A DNA stretch of 64,000 bases from assembly GCF_003049665.1 (NCBI RefSeq), contig NZ_PYWM01000001.1:1-64000 (forward strand). The letters are read 5' to 3'. The notes under the pieces are model-generated. The model did not search any database and was not told the origin of the DNA. It worked only from the letters and a program-made list of their open reading frames with translations. Position 1 is the first letter of the stretch. Every line of letters begins with the position of its first letter. Origin of the DNA: Lysinibacillus mangiferihumi. Its GTDB lineage: Bacteria; Bacillota; Bacilli; Bacillales_A; Planococcaceae. Made by a program: the position numbers and the translations under genes. This document shows positions 45,018 to 53,193 of this stretch, piece after piece.

Positions 45018-45653
45018 ATGGAAGAATATTTAGCAATTATTTTTAGAACATGCTTTTTATATGTTTTTATACTTATTGTTTTTCGATTAATGGGCAAGCG
45101 AGAAGTCGGTGAACTATCTGTTATCGATTTAGTCGTTTTCGTCTTGATTGCAGAAGTAGCTGCCTTTGCGCTAGATGATTATGAAAACCCATTATTTAAT
45201 GCTATTTTACCGATTATTATTTTGCTCTTTATTCAAATATTGAGTGCTTATTTATCGTTGAAGAATAAGAAAATACGTGATTTAGTTGATGGCGATCCAG
45301 CTCTGCTTGTCAAAGATGGAATTATCCAAGAAAGCGAGATGCGAAAACAGCGCTATAATTTAGATGACCTTTGCCAGCAACTACGTGAAAATGGCATCTC
45401 CTCTGTTACGGAAATAGCTTATGCCTATTTAGAGCCTTCTGGTAATCTTTCCGTTTATAAAAAAGATGAAAAGGCCTTTGTCTATCCGCTTATTATCGAT
45501 GGTGATATCCAAGATCGACATTTAATGCTTATCCATAAAGATGACAAATGGTTAATGGATGAGTTAGCTAAAAGTAATATTCATGATAGTAGTACCGTGT
45601 TCTTTTGTATATGGGAGGACAATCGACTTCATATTCAATTGAAGGAACATTAG
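45018..45653 (+). CDS. DUF421 (YetF-like) membrane protein
   Basis: 211 residues. Three N-terminal membrane helices (TCFLYVFILIVFRLMGKREVG; LSVIDLVVFVLIAEV; ILPIIILLFIQIL) precede a soluble part with DGDPALLVKDGIIQESEMRKQRYNLDDL, the DUF421/YetF pattern. In Bacillus, relatives of this family occur next to spoVB. Function unknown. The end overlaps the convergent spoVB end by 4 bases. Confidence 0.88.
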   Translation: MEEYLAIIFRTCFLYVFILIVFRLMGKREVGELSVIDLVVFVLIAEVAAFALDDYENPLFNAILPIIILLFIQILSAYLSLKNKKIRDLVDGDPALLVKDGIIQESEMRKQRYNLDDLCQQLRENGISSVTEIAYAYLEPSGNLSVYKKDEKAFVYPLIIDGDIQDRHLMLIHKDDKWLMDELAKSNIHDSSTVFFCIWEDNRLHIQLKEH

Positions 45654-47167
45654 ACCTTCTTCGCTAATTTCCGAATATAGTGGAAATCTGTAAAACGTAA
45701 TTGATTGGACATTAACAATAACGTAAATAGTAAAAATAATGTGACACAACTACTTAAAATAAATGGTAGTGGCAGTATTTGCATAAAGAAATATTGGGCA
45801 ATACAAACGGCAATGAAGCAACTATAAGGGACAACAAACATACGGAAGCCGGCGCGTAAATTTTTGCGCTGTCTGACCGTAGCGATATGCAAGAATGATG
45901 TAAGTAAAACGCCGAAGCCAATGGCTACAACAGCCCCTTTTTCTTGGATGCCAGGTTGAGAGGCCAGTACAAACATAACGAATAGTTTACCGAGTCCACC
46001 GTAAATGGAGTTCATCATTGCAGCGCGCGCCTCACCAACGGCCTGCAAAATGGAATGTAATGGACTTTGAATATAATAAAAATAAAATATAGGTGCTAAA
46101 ATTTTCACATAGCCTCGATTTTCTTCTAAGTGAAATAATTTCATGGCTAGCTCGTCACCGTGAACGAAAAAATATGTGGCGGCAATGCAGCCTACTAAAG
46201 AAGATAAGCGCAACGAAACGGAAATACGTTCCTGTAAAAGCGCATTGTGTTGACGTGCAACAGCATCACTAACAGCAGGAATAAGGACAATAGAAAGTGC
46301 TGTAGAAACAAAGGCTGGGAATAGTAGCAAGGGCACTAAAACACCTGAAATGACCCCATATAAAATAGTTGCGGCAGAGGCCGTTAATCCTGCCATCGTT
46401 AATGCTTTTAAAAAAATAATCGGTTCTAAAAACCAAGTGAAGGAGCCAAATAGTTTGCTTCCTGCAGACGGGATGGCTACCCGAAGCATTGGTGAAGCCG
46501 GATAAGACTCCACTTTGCTTTTCTTTGGTAATAATCTCTTCTTTGAAACGGCGTAATGGAGCCATAAATACAGGAACGCAACAACTTCAGCTAAAAGTGT
46601 GATACCCATAGCAGAAGCCGCGGTTATGGCGGCATTATTATAAGCTGCAACTAATGGTAGCATAAAGGTAATAAAGCCGATGCGGACAACTTGTTCAAGC
46701 ATTTGTGCCCAAGCAGTTGGTGTAATTTTAGCAACGCCCTGTAAATAAGCGCGGAGCAATCCTGAACCGACCGAAACAGGCACGGCAAACAGTGCAATCC
46801 AAAGTGTAATTGTTGTTTGTTCATTATGTAATAGTGTAGTAGAAATATAAGGTATTGTTAGTGCTACAAGTGGCATAAAAACAATCATGCCAATAAATGA
46901 CCAAATGATTGCCGTACGCATCACGCCAAAAATGCTTTCACGTTTATTTTTTGCTAGTAATTCTGCTACAATTTTTGCTACAGCGATAGGTAGTCCAAGT
47001 TGAATGAGTGAGATGAAGAAAATAAATGCAGGATAGGCGGTCATATAAATACCGACTGCTTCTTCACCAGCAATGCGCATAAACTGCATTCTATAAAAGA
47101 AGCCAAAAAGTTTAGATAAAAAAATAACAAACATTAAAAATAGTGTACCTCGTACAAAAGAACTCAT
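45650..47167 (-). CDS. spoVB: stage V sporulation protein B, lipid II flippase-like
   Basis: 505 residues, about 14 transmembrane helices, starting FVRGTLFLMFVIFLSKLFGFFYR. MATE/MVF superfamily. The family is required for spore cortex synthesis, presumably moving lipid-linked precursors across the membrane. Gene order (tgt-yajC-DUF421-spoVB-comN-secDF) is that of Bacillus. A paralogue (YkvU/MurJ type) cannot be excluded from sequence alone. Confidence 0.88.
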   Translation of the reverse strand: MSSFVRGTLFLMFVIFLSKLFGFFYRMQFMRIAGEEAVGIYMTAYPAFIFFISLIQLGLPIAVAKIVAELLAKNKRESIFGVMRTAIIWSFIGMIVFMPLVALTIPYISTTLLHNEQTTITLWIALFAVPVSVGSGLLRAYLQGVAKITPTAWAQMLEQVVRIGFITFMLPLVAAYNNAAITAASAMGITLLAEVVAFLYLWLHYAVSKKRLLPKKSKVESYPASPMLRVAIPSAGSKLFGSFTWFLEPIIFLKALTMAGLTASAATILYGVISGVLVPLLLFPAFVSTALSIVLIPAVSDAVARQHNALLQERISVSLRLSSLVGCIAATYFFVHGDELAMKLFHLEENRGYVKILAPIFYFYYIQSPLHSILQAVGEARAAMMNSIYGGLGKLFVMFVLASQPGIQEKGAVVAIGFGVLLTSFLHIATVRQRKNLRAGFRMFVVPYSCFIAVCIAQYFFMQILPLPFILSSCVTLFLLFTLLLMSNQLRFTDFHYIRKLAKKV

Positions 47168-47260
47168 GCCATCCGTCCCTTCTCAAGCCGCAAAAATTCA
47201 TTTACACTATTTGTATGCAAACACTTCTTACGATACAACTTTGATTGGAGATGATTCAAA

Positions 47261-47599
47261 ATGAGTATGCAACATGCACAACTATTTGAAAAAATTCGTC
47301 CGGCAATTGATAGTAAGATTGCAGAGTTTAAGTATTATAAATATGATGCGATTTCCGCAGAAGAATTATGGCGTTATTGTGTAGAAAAAAAATGGCGCAA
47401 AAAAAATGTTGAGCAATTACGCTTATATGAAATTATCGCTACTATATTTGCAGTATCGCCGTCTGATATTGTATCATTCAATCAAGTAGAGTTTTTACAA
47501 AGTGATAATTGGTTTGCGGAAATAAACACCGAGGAATTAAAATCATTGCTTGGGCCATTAAAAACACAAGAAGAATATGTCGTTTCTGTAAAAGATTAA
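47261..47599 (+). CDS. comN: post-transcriptional regulator ComN
   Basis: 112 residues, GGAGATG upstream. SKIAEFKYYKYDAISAEELW and YCVEKKWRKKNVEQLRLYEIIA are ComN/YrzD signatures. In B. subtilis it promotes comE mRNA accumulation and localises with DivIVA. It is divergent from spoVB, as expected. Confidence 0.85.
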   Translation: MSMQHAQLFEKIRPAIDSKIAEFKYYKYDAISAEELWRYCVEKKWRKKNVEQLRLYEIIATIFAVSPSDIVSFNQVEFLQSDNWFAEINTEELKSLLGPLKTQEEYVVSVKD

Positions 47600-47628
47600 A
47601 AAGAATACTACAGTGTTGAATTGACACC

Positions 47629-47669
47629 AAGCGCAACGTGTTTCATAATAAGTGTGTTGCGCTTTTTTA
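47629..47669 (+). terminator. terminator after comN
   Basis: AAGCGCAAC and GTTGCGCTT perfect arms over an 18-base loop, followed by TTTTT. Confidence 0.75.
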
Positions 47670-47955
47670 CTTTGTACAAGCCATGTCGAAAAATAGGCTG
47701 TAAAAGATTGTAAGGGACTTTGCTTTCCCTACATAATTGTTCCGCTTACTATTCATAATGAAATGGAAGACGCATCTTCTATTGGTACGGAATTTGCGCG
47801 TTATTGAACGATTGAAATAAGTAAAGCAAACCTTTTGAAGCACGAGCTACATAATTCTAAAGGAAAAGGAGGAATACACGCTTCAAAAGGTATTGCTAGT
47901 ATACTTGTTTGCAGTGTAAGGGATGCCCTTGCACCAATTCGAGGAGGATTTATAG
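47670..47955 (+). promoter_or_regulatory. secDF leader with an 11-bp inverted repeat
   Basis: CCTTTTGAAGC (47831-47841) and GCTTCAAAAGG (47880-47890) are perfect inverted copies 38 bases apart. A strong AAAAGGAGG (47865-47873) lies in the loop but has no start codon at the right distance. The real secDF ribosome site is GAGGAGG at 47940. The stem could control expression; no gene is seen in the rest of the gap. Confidence 0.45.
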
Positions 47956-50223
47956 ATGAAATTAAGAAGTCGAATTGTTGCATTCGTGCTACTTATGGTG
48001 CTGTTTTTTTCTACCATGGGTACGACTGCACAAGGCATCTTAAAGGACATTAAGCTTGGTCTTGATTTACAAGGCGGGTTTGAGGTACTTTATGAGGTCA
48101 AAGAATTAAAAGAAGGACAAAAAATTACACCGGAAGTTGTAACCGCAACGTCAACTGCACTTAATAGACGTGTCAACGAGCTTGGCGTAAGTGAACCAAG
48201 CATTCAGGTTGAAGACAAAAACCGTATTCGTGTGCAATTAGCGGGGGTTGAAGACCAAGAATCTGCTCGTAAAATGCTATCTACTTCTGCGAATTTAACA
48301 TTCCGTGATGTGGATGATAATTTACTACTAGATGGTGATGATTTAAAGGCTGATGGTGCGACGGATTCCTTTGACCAACAAAACCGTCCAATTGTTTCGC
48401 TAACGTTAAAAGATGCGAAAAAATTTGCTGATATTACAAGTAAAATTGCGGCCAAACCACAAGGTCAAAATTTACTTGTTGTATGGCTAGACTTTGAAGA
48501 GGGTGTCGATTCTTATAAAGCGGAATCGCAAAAAGCAAAGCCTCGCTATGCATCTGCAGCAACAGTTAGTCAAACATTAAATACAACTGATGTTATGATT
48601 AGCGGTAATTTTACAGTTGAAGAAACAAAAAATTTAGCAGACATTTTAAATGCAGGGGCACTTCCTGTGAAGCTTGTTGAGATTTATTCTACATCAGTGG
48701 GCGCACAATTTGGTGACCAAGCATTGAAAAGTACAGTGTTTGCAGGTATTGTGGGCGTAATCGTTATTTTCCTATTTATGCTATTCTACTACCGTTTACC
48801 GGGCTTTATCTCAATTATTACACTTGCTATTTTTACATTCTTAGTTCTTCTTGTGTTCGATTGGATTAATGCCGTATTGACATTGCCAGGTATTGCAGCG
48901 ATCGTGCTCGGAATAGGGATGGCCGTGGATGCGAATATTCTAGCGGCAGAACGTATTCGAGAAGAGCTTCGAGTAGGCTATTCTACTAAACAAGCCTTTC
49001 AAATTGGTTCTAAACAATCGTTATCAGCGATTATCGATGCACAGTTAACAACATTATTAGCTGCAGCAGTACTGTTTCATTGGGGAACAAGCTCTGTTAA
49101 AGGATTTGCAACAACATTAATTATTAGTATCCTACTGAGCTTCTTAACAGCAGTTTGGGGTTCTCGTGTACTACTAGGGTTACTTGTAAACAGTGGTTAC
49201 TTCAATAACCCAGCATGGTTTGGTATCCCAAAATCGAAACAACATAGCTTGGATGAAAAAATTAGTACATTAAATTTATCAACTAAATTTGATCGTTTTG
49301 ACTTTGTACACAACCGCAAAAAATTCTATACATTCTCTATGGCTATTTTTGTTGCGGGAATTATCGTTCTTGGCCTTTTCCGCTTAAATCTTGGTATTGA
49401 CTTCGTAAGTGGTACGCGCGTGCAAATTGAAGCAGATCAAACTTTAACGAAAGAAGAAGTTTCAAAATATGTGACTAGCATCGGTTTCCCATCTGATGAT
49501 ATCGTGCTTTCAGGTGAGAAAAAGAACATGGCGGTTATTCGCTATAAAGATGACTTATCACAAAGTGACATTTTAAAATTCAAAAAGGTAGCAGGAGAAA
49601 AATATGGTCATGAGCCTGGGGTAAGTACTGTATCTTCAACTATTGGTGAAGAGCTAGTGAAAAATGCTATTAAAGCATTATCACTTGCTGCACTTGGGAT
49701 TATCATTTATGTAGCCATTCGATTTGAATGGCGTATGGGTGTAGGTGCAATTGTATCGCTTCTACATGACGTATTCTTAATTATTGCTGTCTTTAGCTTT
49801 ATGCGCTTAGAAGTGGATATTACGTTTATTGCTGCCGTACTGACAATTGTTGGTTACTCCATTAACGATACAATTGTTACATTTGACCGGATGCGTGAAA
49901 ACTTAGCGCAATATGATACAATTAAAGACCGTGAAGTATTAGCGAACATTGTTAATAAATCGTTGCGTCAAACGATGGGACGTTCGGTGAATACGGTGTT
50001 AACTGTCATTATCGTAGTCGTGTCACTTCTTATTTTCGGTGCACCATCTATTGAAACATTCTCTATCGCATTATTAATCGGTTTAATTACAGGTATGTAT
50101 TCTTCTATCTGTATCGCAGCCCAAATCTGGTACTCATTAAAAGTACGTGAGATGAAAAAATCGGATGGTCAACTGCGTAAAAAAGAGAAAAAACAATGGG
50201 GAACAGACGAGCCTACTGTTTAA
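47956..50223 (+). CDS. secDF: protein translocase subunit SecDF (fused)
   Basis: 755 residues. SecD half: signal helix, DIKLGLDLQGGFEVLYEV, P1 domain, then VGIVIVFLFML-type helices and GIGMAVDANILAAERIRE. SecF half from about residue 450: GIDFVSGTRVQIEA and TIVGYSINDTIVTFDRMRE. There are twelve membrane helices in all. The fused form is typical of Bacillus relatives. It uses the proton gradient to pull exported proteins through SecYEG. Confidence 0.96.
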   Translation: MKLRSRIVAFVLLMVLFFSTMGTTAQGILKDIKLGLDLQGGFEVLYEVKELKEGQKITPEVVTATSTALNRRVNELGVSEPSIQVEDKNRIRVQLAGVEDQESARKMLSTSANLTFRDVDDNLLLDGDDLKADGATDSFDQQNRPIVSLTLKDAKKFADITSKIAAKPQGQNLLVVWLDFEEGVDSYKAESQKAKPRYASAATVSQTLNTTDVMISGNFTVEETKNLADILNAGALPVKLVEIYSTSVGAQFGDQALKSTVFAGIVGVIVIFLFMLFYYRLPGFISIITLAIFTFLVLLVFDWINAVLTLPGIAAIVLGIGMAVDANILAAERIREELRVGYSTKQAFQIGSKQSLSAIIDAQLTTLLAAAVLFHWGTSSVKGFATTLIISILLSFLTAVWGSRVLLGLLVNSGYFNNPAWFGIPKSKQHSLDEKISTLNLSTKFDRFDFVHNRKKFYTFSMAIFVAGIIVLGLFRLNLGIDFVSGTRVQIEADQTLTKEEVSKYVTSIGFPSDDIVLSGEKKNMAVIRYKDDLSQSDILKFKKVAGEKYGHEPGVSTVSSTIGEELVKNAIKALSLAALGIIIYVAIRFEWRMGVGAIVSLLHDVFLIIAVFSFMRLEVDITFIAAVLTIVGYSINDTIVTFDRMRENLAQYDTIKDREVLANIVNKSLRQTMGRSVNTVLTVIIVVVSLLIFGAPSIETFSIALLIGLITGMYSSICIAAQIWYSLKVREMKKSDGQLRKKEKKQWGTDEPTV

Positions 50224-50234
50224 TAAATACTTAA

Positions 50235-50275
50235 AAGAGCCATCTCAACTGATGTTGAGATGGCTCTTTTTTTTT
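50235..50275 (+). terminator. terminator after secDF
   Basis: AAGAGCCATCTCAAC and GTTGAGATGGCTCTT, a perfect 15-base stem over TGAT, followed by a T9 run. Confidence 0.95.
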
Positions 50276-50696
50276 GGCATTTTACATTGATTTTCATTCA
50301 TTCTTAATTTTAAAAATTATATAATACAGGCAATAAAATAAACAAAAAGTGATTTTATAGGAGGGATTTTCGATAAAATTGCTGAAAATCTTATTAAGTT
50401 AATTGATTGTACTGGTGGGCTCTTTCTTTTTAACTACAACAGTAATAGTTTAAATGTTTAAAAATATTGTATTGGATATTTTAGGGTTATATTTTTGTTG
50501 TCGGTCTGTTCTATCTCGTTAAAACAATGAAAGTGCCTCGGTGATTTTAAGAAAGTTATGAAATTAACGAAATACTATTGGGATCCTAACAGAACCGCTC
50601 AAGCAAAAGTATATGTTGGATAAATTAGAAAAAATCTCATAGCCTTTCTGTTATATACGGAAAGAGGGTGAATTTATTATAAAAGCAAACTTTTTT

Positions 50697-50876
50697 ATGA
50701 CATTTTTAGGCATAATGATTGGGTTAACAACCGGTTTTCTAATCATTAATAATGAAATAGAGGTAACTACAAACATATTTCTAATAGTATTCTTGATATT
50801 GGCAGTGCTCATGTTAATGGCTCTGTTATATAAAAATTATAAAGTTAAACTTCAAGAAAATAATCAAGACGACTAG
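50697..50876 (+). CDS. 59-residue two-helix membrane protein, possibly a remnant
   Basis: From ATG 50697: FLGIMIGLTTGFLII and NIFLIVFLILAVLMLMALLY are two membrane helices, with a polar C-terminus QENNQDD. The in-frame GAGGGTG site lies about 25 bases upstream, suited to a start further up where only ATT/ATA codons occur. No family recognised. Confidence 0.45.
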   Translation: MTFLGIMIGLTTGFLIINNEIEVTTNIFLIVFLILAVLMLMALLYKNYKVKLQENNQDD

Positions 50877-50896
50877 TAAAACTGGTGGCTTCGGGG

Positions 50897-50945
50897 TGTA
50901 GACAAACTCCAAGGTTTTCATGTTTGTCTACAGTCCGTTTTATTT
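50897..50945 (+). terminator. hairpin with T-rich tail
   Basis: TGTAGACAAAC and GTTTGTCTACA are perfect 11-base arms over a 14-base loop, followed by GTCCGTTTTATTTT. Confidence 0.6.
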
Positions 50946-51293
50946 TAATTATTGAAAATGCTTCTGTTGATTTTACCTGCGTGCTGAAGCTTTATGCAAA
51001 AAAGGGCTTGTAAAAAAGGTAAAATGTTACAAACAGGAGATTTTGTTGATCAATATCAACTCCTACTTAATAGATTGGAAAAGTTTAAATGAATTGAAGT
51101 GAAGATTTGCTCGACTCTTGCAAAACAACATGACACGTAAGACACCAAACGCAACGGAGGAGTGCCCAAAGGAAGCAAGCAGCGCAGTAACACAAATCAA
51201 TAAGTCCTATAAAAATTGAAGTGATAGAGCTTATAATTTACTAACAAATGCGAATAGAAATAAGCTGCTTTTTAATCTTTTTATCAGAATTGG

Positions 51294-51322
51294 TTGACAA
51301 TTATTGTAGGTTGGCATAGAAT
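51294..51322 (+). promoter_or_regulatory. trp operon promoter
   Basis: TTGACA (51294-51299), a 17-base spacer, and TAGAAT (51317-51322). Transcription should start near 51329, giving a leader of about 500 bases. Confidence 0.85.
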
Positions 51323-51352
51323 AAGGCTAACTTTTCGTTCGGTATATGGTAG

Positions 51353-51438
51353 AAGGTCTCGGGAGCGAGATCGACCTTAGAACAGATGAGCAGAGCATAG
51401 ACGAGAATAGCTGAGAAATTGTTGAATAAGAGTAGTAG
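51353..51438 (+). promoter_or_regulatory. 5' hairpin plus (G/T)AG triplet tract, candidate TRAP-binding site
   Basis: GAG or TAG triplets start at 51388, 51393, 51398, 51403, 51408 and 51413, exactly every 5 bases. TAG at 51378 and 51433 keep the same register, with CAG at 51383 and AAG at 51428. A hairpin (AAGGTC 51353-51358 with GACCTT nearby) lies just before, as in the B. subtilis trp leader. TRAP binds such triplets spaced by 2-3 bases in the presence of tryptophan. No mtrB gene is in the window. Confidence 0.6.
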
Positions 51439-51768
51439 CATAAGTGTGCAATGTAGAGAGTCAGTGGTCGGTGTAAACTGATTTGTAGCTTATGTGAATG
51501 GACTTATGAGAGTTGCTATGTATAATAGCAAACGGATTCCCCACGTTATCGGGGGTGCTTCCATCATAGCGGTTGTGTCTTACACAACTGTTGATTAGGC
51601 GCATGCCTGAAAATCCTTCGCCTGAAACCACAGCGATTGATTTAATTTACGATAAAAAGGTTGAAGCACATAAGTGAGAGCTTTTTAGCTCTAATATGAG
51701 GTGGCAACGCGGTCATGATCGTCCTCTGTAATTAGGAATTTTCCTTTTTGCAGAGGGCTTTTTGTTTT
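51430..51768 (+). ncRNA. tryptophan-specific T-box leader
   Basis: Stem I closes with CATAAG (51439-51444) and CTTATG (51503-51508). The specifier loop has GAA-TGG-A, the Trp codon being 51499-51501. The T-box sequence GAGGTGGCAACGCGG is at 51698-51712, followed by the terminator (CCTCTG/CAGAGG, 51723-51756, then TTTTTG). Uncharged tRNA-Trp would stabilise the antiterminator and turn on trpEDCFBA. Confidence 0.92.
51721..51768 (+). terminator. T-box-controlled terminator
   Basis: GTCCTCTG pairs with CAGAGGGC and is followed by TTTTTGTTTTG. Competes with the antiterminator of the T-box leader. Confidence 0.85.
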
Positions 51769-51828
51769 GTTTTGATGCTTTTCCCAACTCGTATATGCAA
51801 ATTTATTTAATAAAGGGGTTTTGTCGAT

Positions 51829-53193
51829 ATGCAAACAACCAGTTCAAGAACAAAGATGAAAACAATCAATGGGGATTCATTAACACCAATCTTAATTTTT
51901 AGACGCTTGCAAGGCACCCATAAATTTTTACTGGAGAGTTCAGCACAGCATGAAGGCGCAGGCCGTTATTCTTTTATCGGCGCTAATCCACGAAAAACCT
52001 ATAAAGGCGTGGGCGATGAGATAGAGGAATATTCCTATAAAACAGGAAAAACGTATACACATAAAGGTGATCTTTTTGTACTGTTGAAGCGCTTGATGCC
52101 ACGTATTTCTAATACAACCGAATTTCCTTTTTCAGGTGGTGCCATTGGTTATATTGGTAGTAATGCAACGAACATCGTTTTAAATCATCAAGGAATGTTA
52201 GAGCTACCAGATGTTCATTTCCATGTCTATGAAACCATTATTGTTTTTGACCATCTAACGGATGAGGTGACTTGCATTCATACGAACATTGATGCTGAAA
52301 AAAAAGAGCCAAATTTAGAGGAGCTAGCTCAACAGTTGTTAACGGGCAATGAAGGGGAGGATACTACATGGAGTTATGATGGACTAACAACGCAATCAGA
52401 TCAAGAACTTGAATCCACTGTGACATCGTTAACTAAGACGTTAAGCGAAGAGCATACACGTGTTGTCCTGTCCAAACGCTTTATTGCCAATATACAAGGA
52501 GATGCATTGGCGCTCTATCGCCAATTACGTAAAAAAACGCCTGCGCCGTATATGTATTTTGTCACTTTCGATGATCATATTGTGCTGGGAACATCACCTG
52601 AAAGTTTAGTTCGAGTACAAGATGAACACGTCATTGCGACGCCAACGGAAGGCTCTTGTGCACGAGGTGCAACAAACGTAGAAGATTTAGATAATGAACG
52701 TCAGCTATATGAAAATGCTGAGGTAAAGAAATCACATGCAAGTCTTGTTTCGGCTGTACAACAAAAACTAGCCACTGTCTGTTTCCCTAATTCTATCAAG
52801 CTAGTTGAAACGATGAAAATTGAGCGGTCAAAGCAAGCAATGCATATGACATCACGTCTGGAGGGGCAGCGGTTACCGATGCTTCATGCAGTAGATGTAT
52901 TGGCTGCTATGATGCCAACATTCATATCTATTAATATCGCAAACGAGCAAACAGCAGAAAAAACAGCTAAAACAGCAGGTGTTTTTGGTGGAGCTATTGG
53001 ATTTATAGGGTTTAATGGGCATTTAGATTTTTCATTAACAGGCAAATCCATTGTAGTGGAAAACGAAAGGATGCATACACAATCCACTGTTATGGTAACT
53101 AAATATTCAAATGTCGGCAGTGTATTGACACAAGTAACAGCAGAACAACAGTTGTTTTTACAACATTTAGAAAATGAAAGTGAGGCTAAATGA
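51829..53193 (+). CDS. trpE: TrpE-like protein (anthranilate synthase component I family) lacking catalytic motifs
   Basis: 454 residues, about 60 shorter than Bacillus TrpE. The N-terminal part keeps LLESS...GRYSFIG (residues 34-51; LLES binds the Trp inhibitor) and PAPYMY, GTSPESL. The chorismate site does not. GTR in PIAGTRxRG is GSC (275-277), the DEKExAEHxMLVDLxRND block is ERQLYENAEVKKSHASL (290-306), the FPAGTxxGAPK block is MPTFISINIANEQTA (362-376), IRT is TGKS, and QAGAGIVADS is QSTVMVTKYS. The frame is uninterrupted and overlaps trpD by 4 bases. Catalysis is doubtful; a regulatory or subunit role is possible. No trpG is present. Confidence 0.8.
   Translation: MQTTSSRTKMKTINGDSLTPILIFRRLQGTHKFLLESSAQHEGAGRYSFIGANPRKTYKGVGDEIEEYSYKTGKTYTHKGDLFVLLKRLMPRISNTTEFPFSGGAIGYIGSNATNIVLNHQGMLELPDVHFHVYETIIVFDHLTDEVTCIHTNIDAEKKEPNLEELAQQLLTGNEGEDTTWSYDGLTTQSDQELESTVTSLTKTLSEEHTRVVLSKRFIANIQGDALALYRQLRKKTPAPYMYFVTFDDHIVLGTSPESLVRVQDEHVIATPTEGSCARGATNVEDLDNERQLYENAEVKKSHASLVSAVQQKLATVCFPNSIKLVETMKIERSKQAMHMTSRLEGQRLPMLHAVDVLAAMMPTFISINIANEQTAEKTAKTAGVFGGAIGFIGFNGHLDFSLTGKSIVVENERMHTQSTVMVTKYSNVGSVLTQVTAEQQLFLQHLENESEAK

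Larger units (their letters stand above)
50276..51293 (+). other. region of decayed small genes between secDF and the trp leader
   Basis: There is no full-length gene. AGGAGGG at 50361 and GAGGGTG at 50664 are good ribosome sites followed by open frames without ATG. The first reads IFDKIAENLIKLIDCTGG-like and stops after about 31 codons; others are broken by stops. A 32-residue frame at 50994-51092 (ends LLLNRLEKFK) may be a remnant. Apart from the mini-gene at 50697 and the hairpin at 50897, I see nothing supported. Confidence 0.45.

Noticed and set aside
47835-48053. 72-codon frame crossing the secDF start
   Set aside because: It starts in the left arm of the inverted repeat, overlaps secDF in another frame and has no ribosome site.
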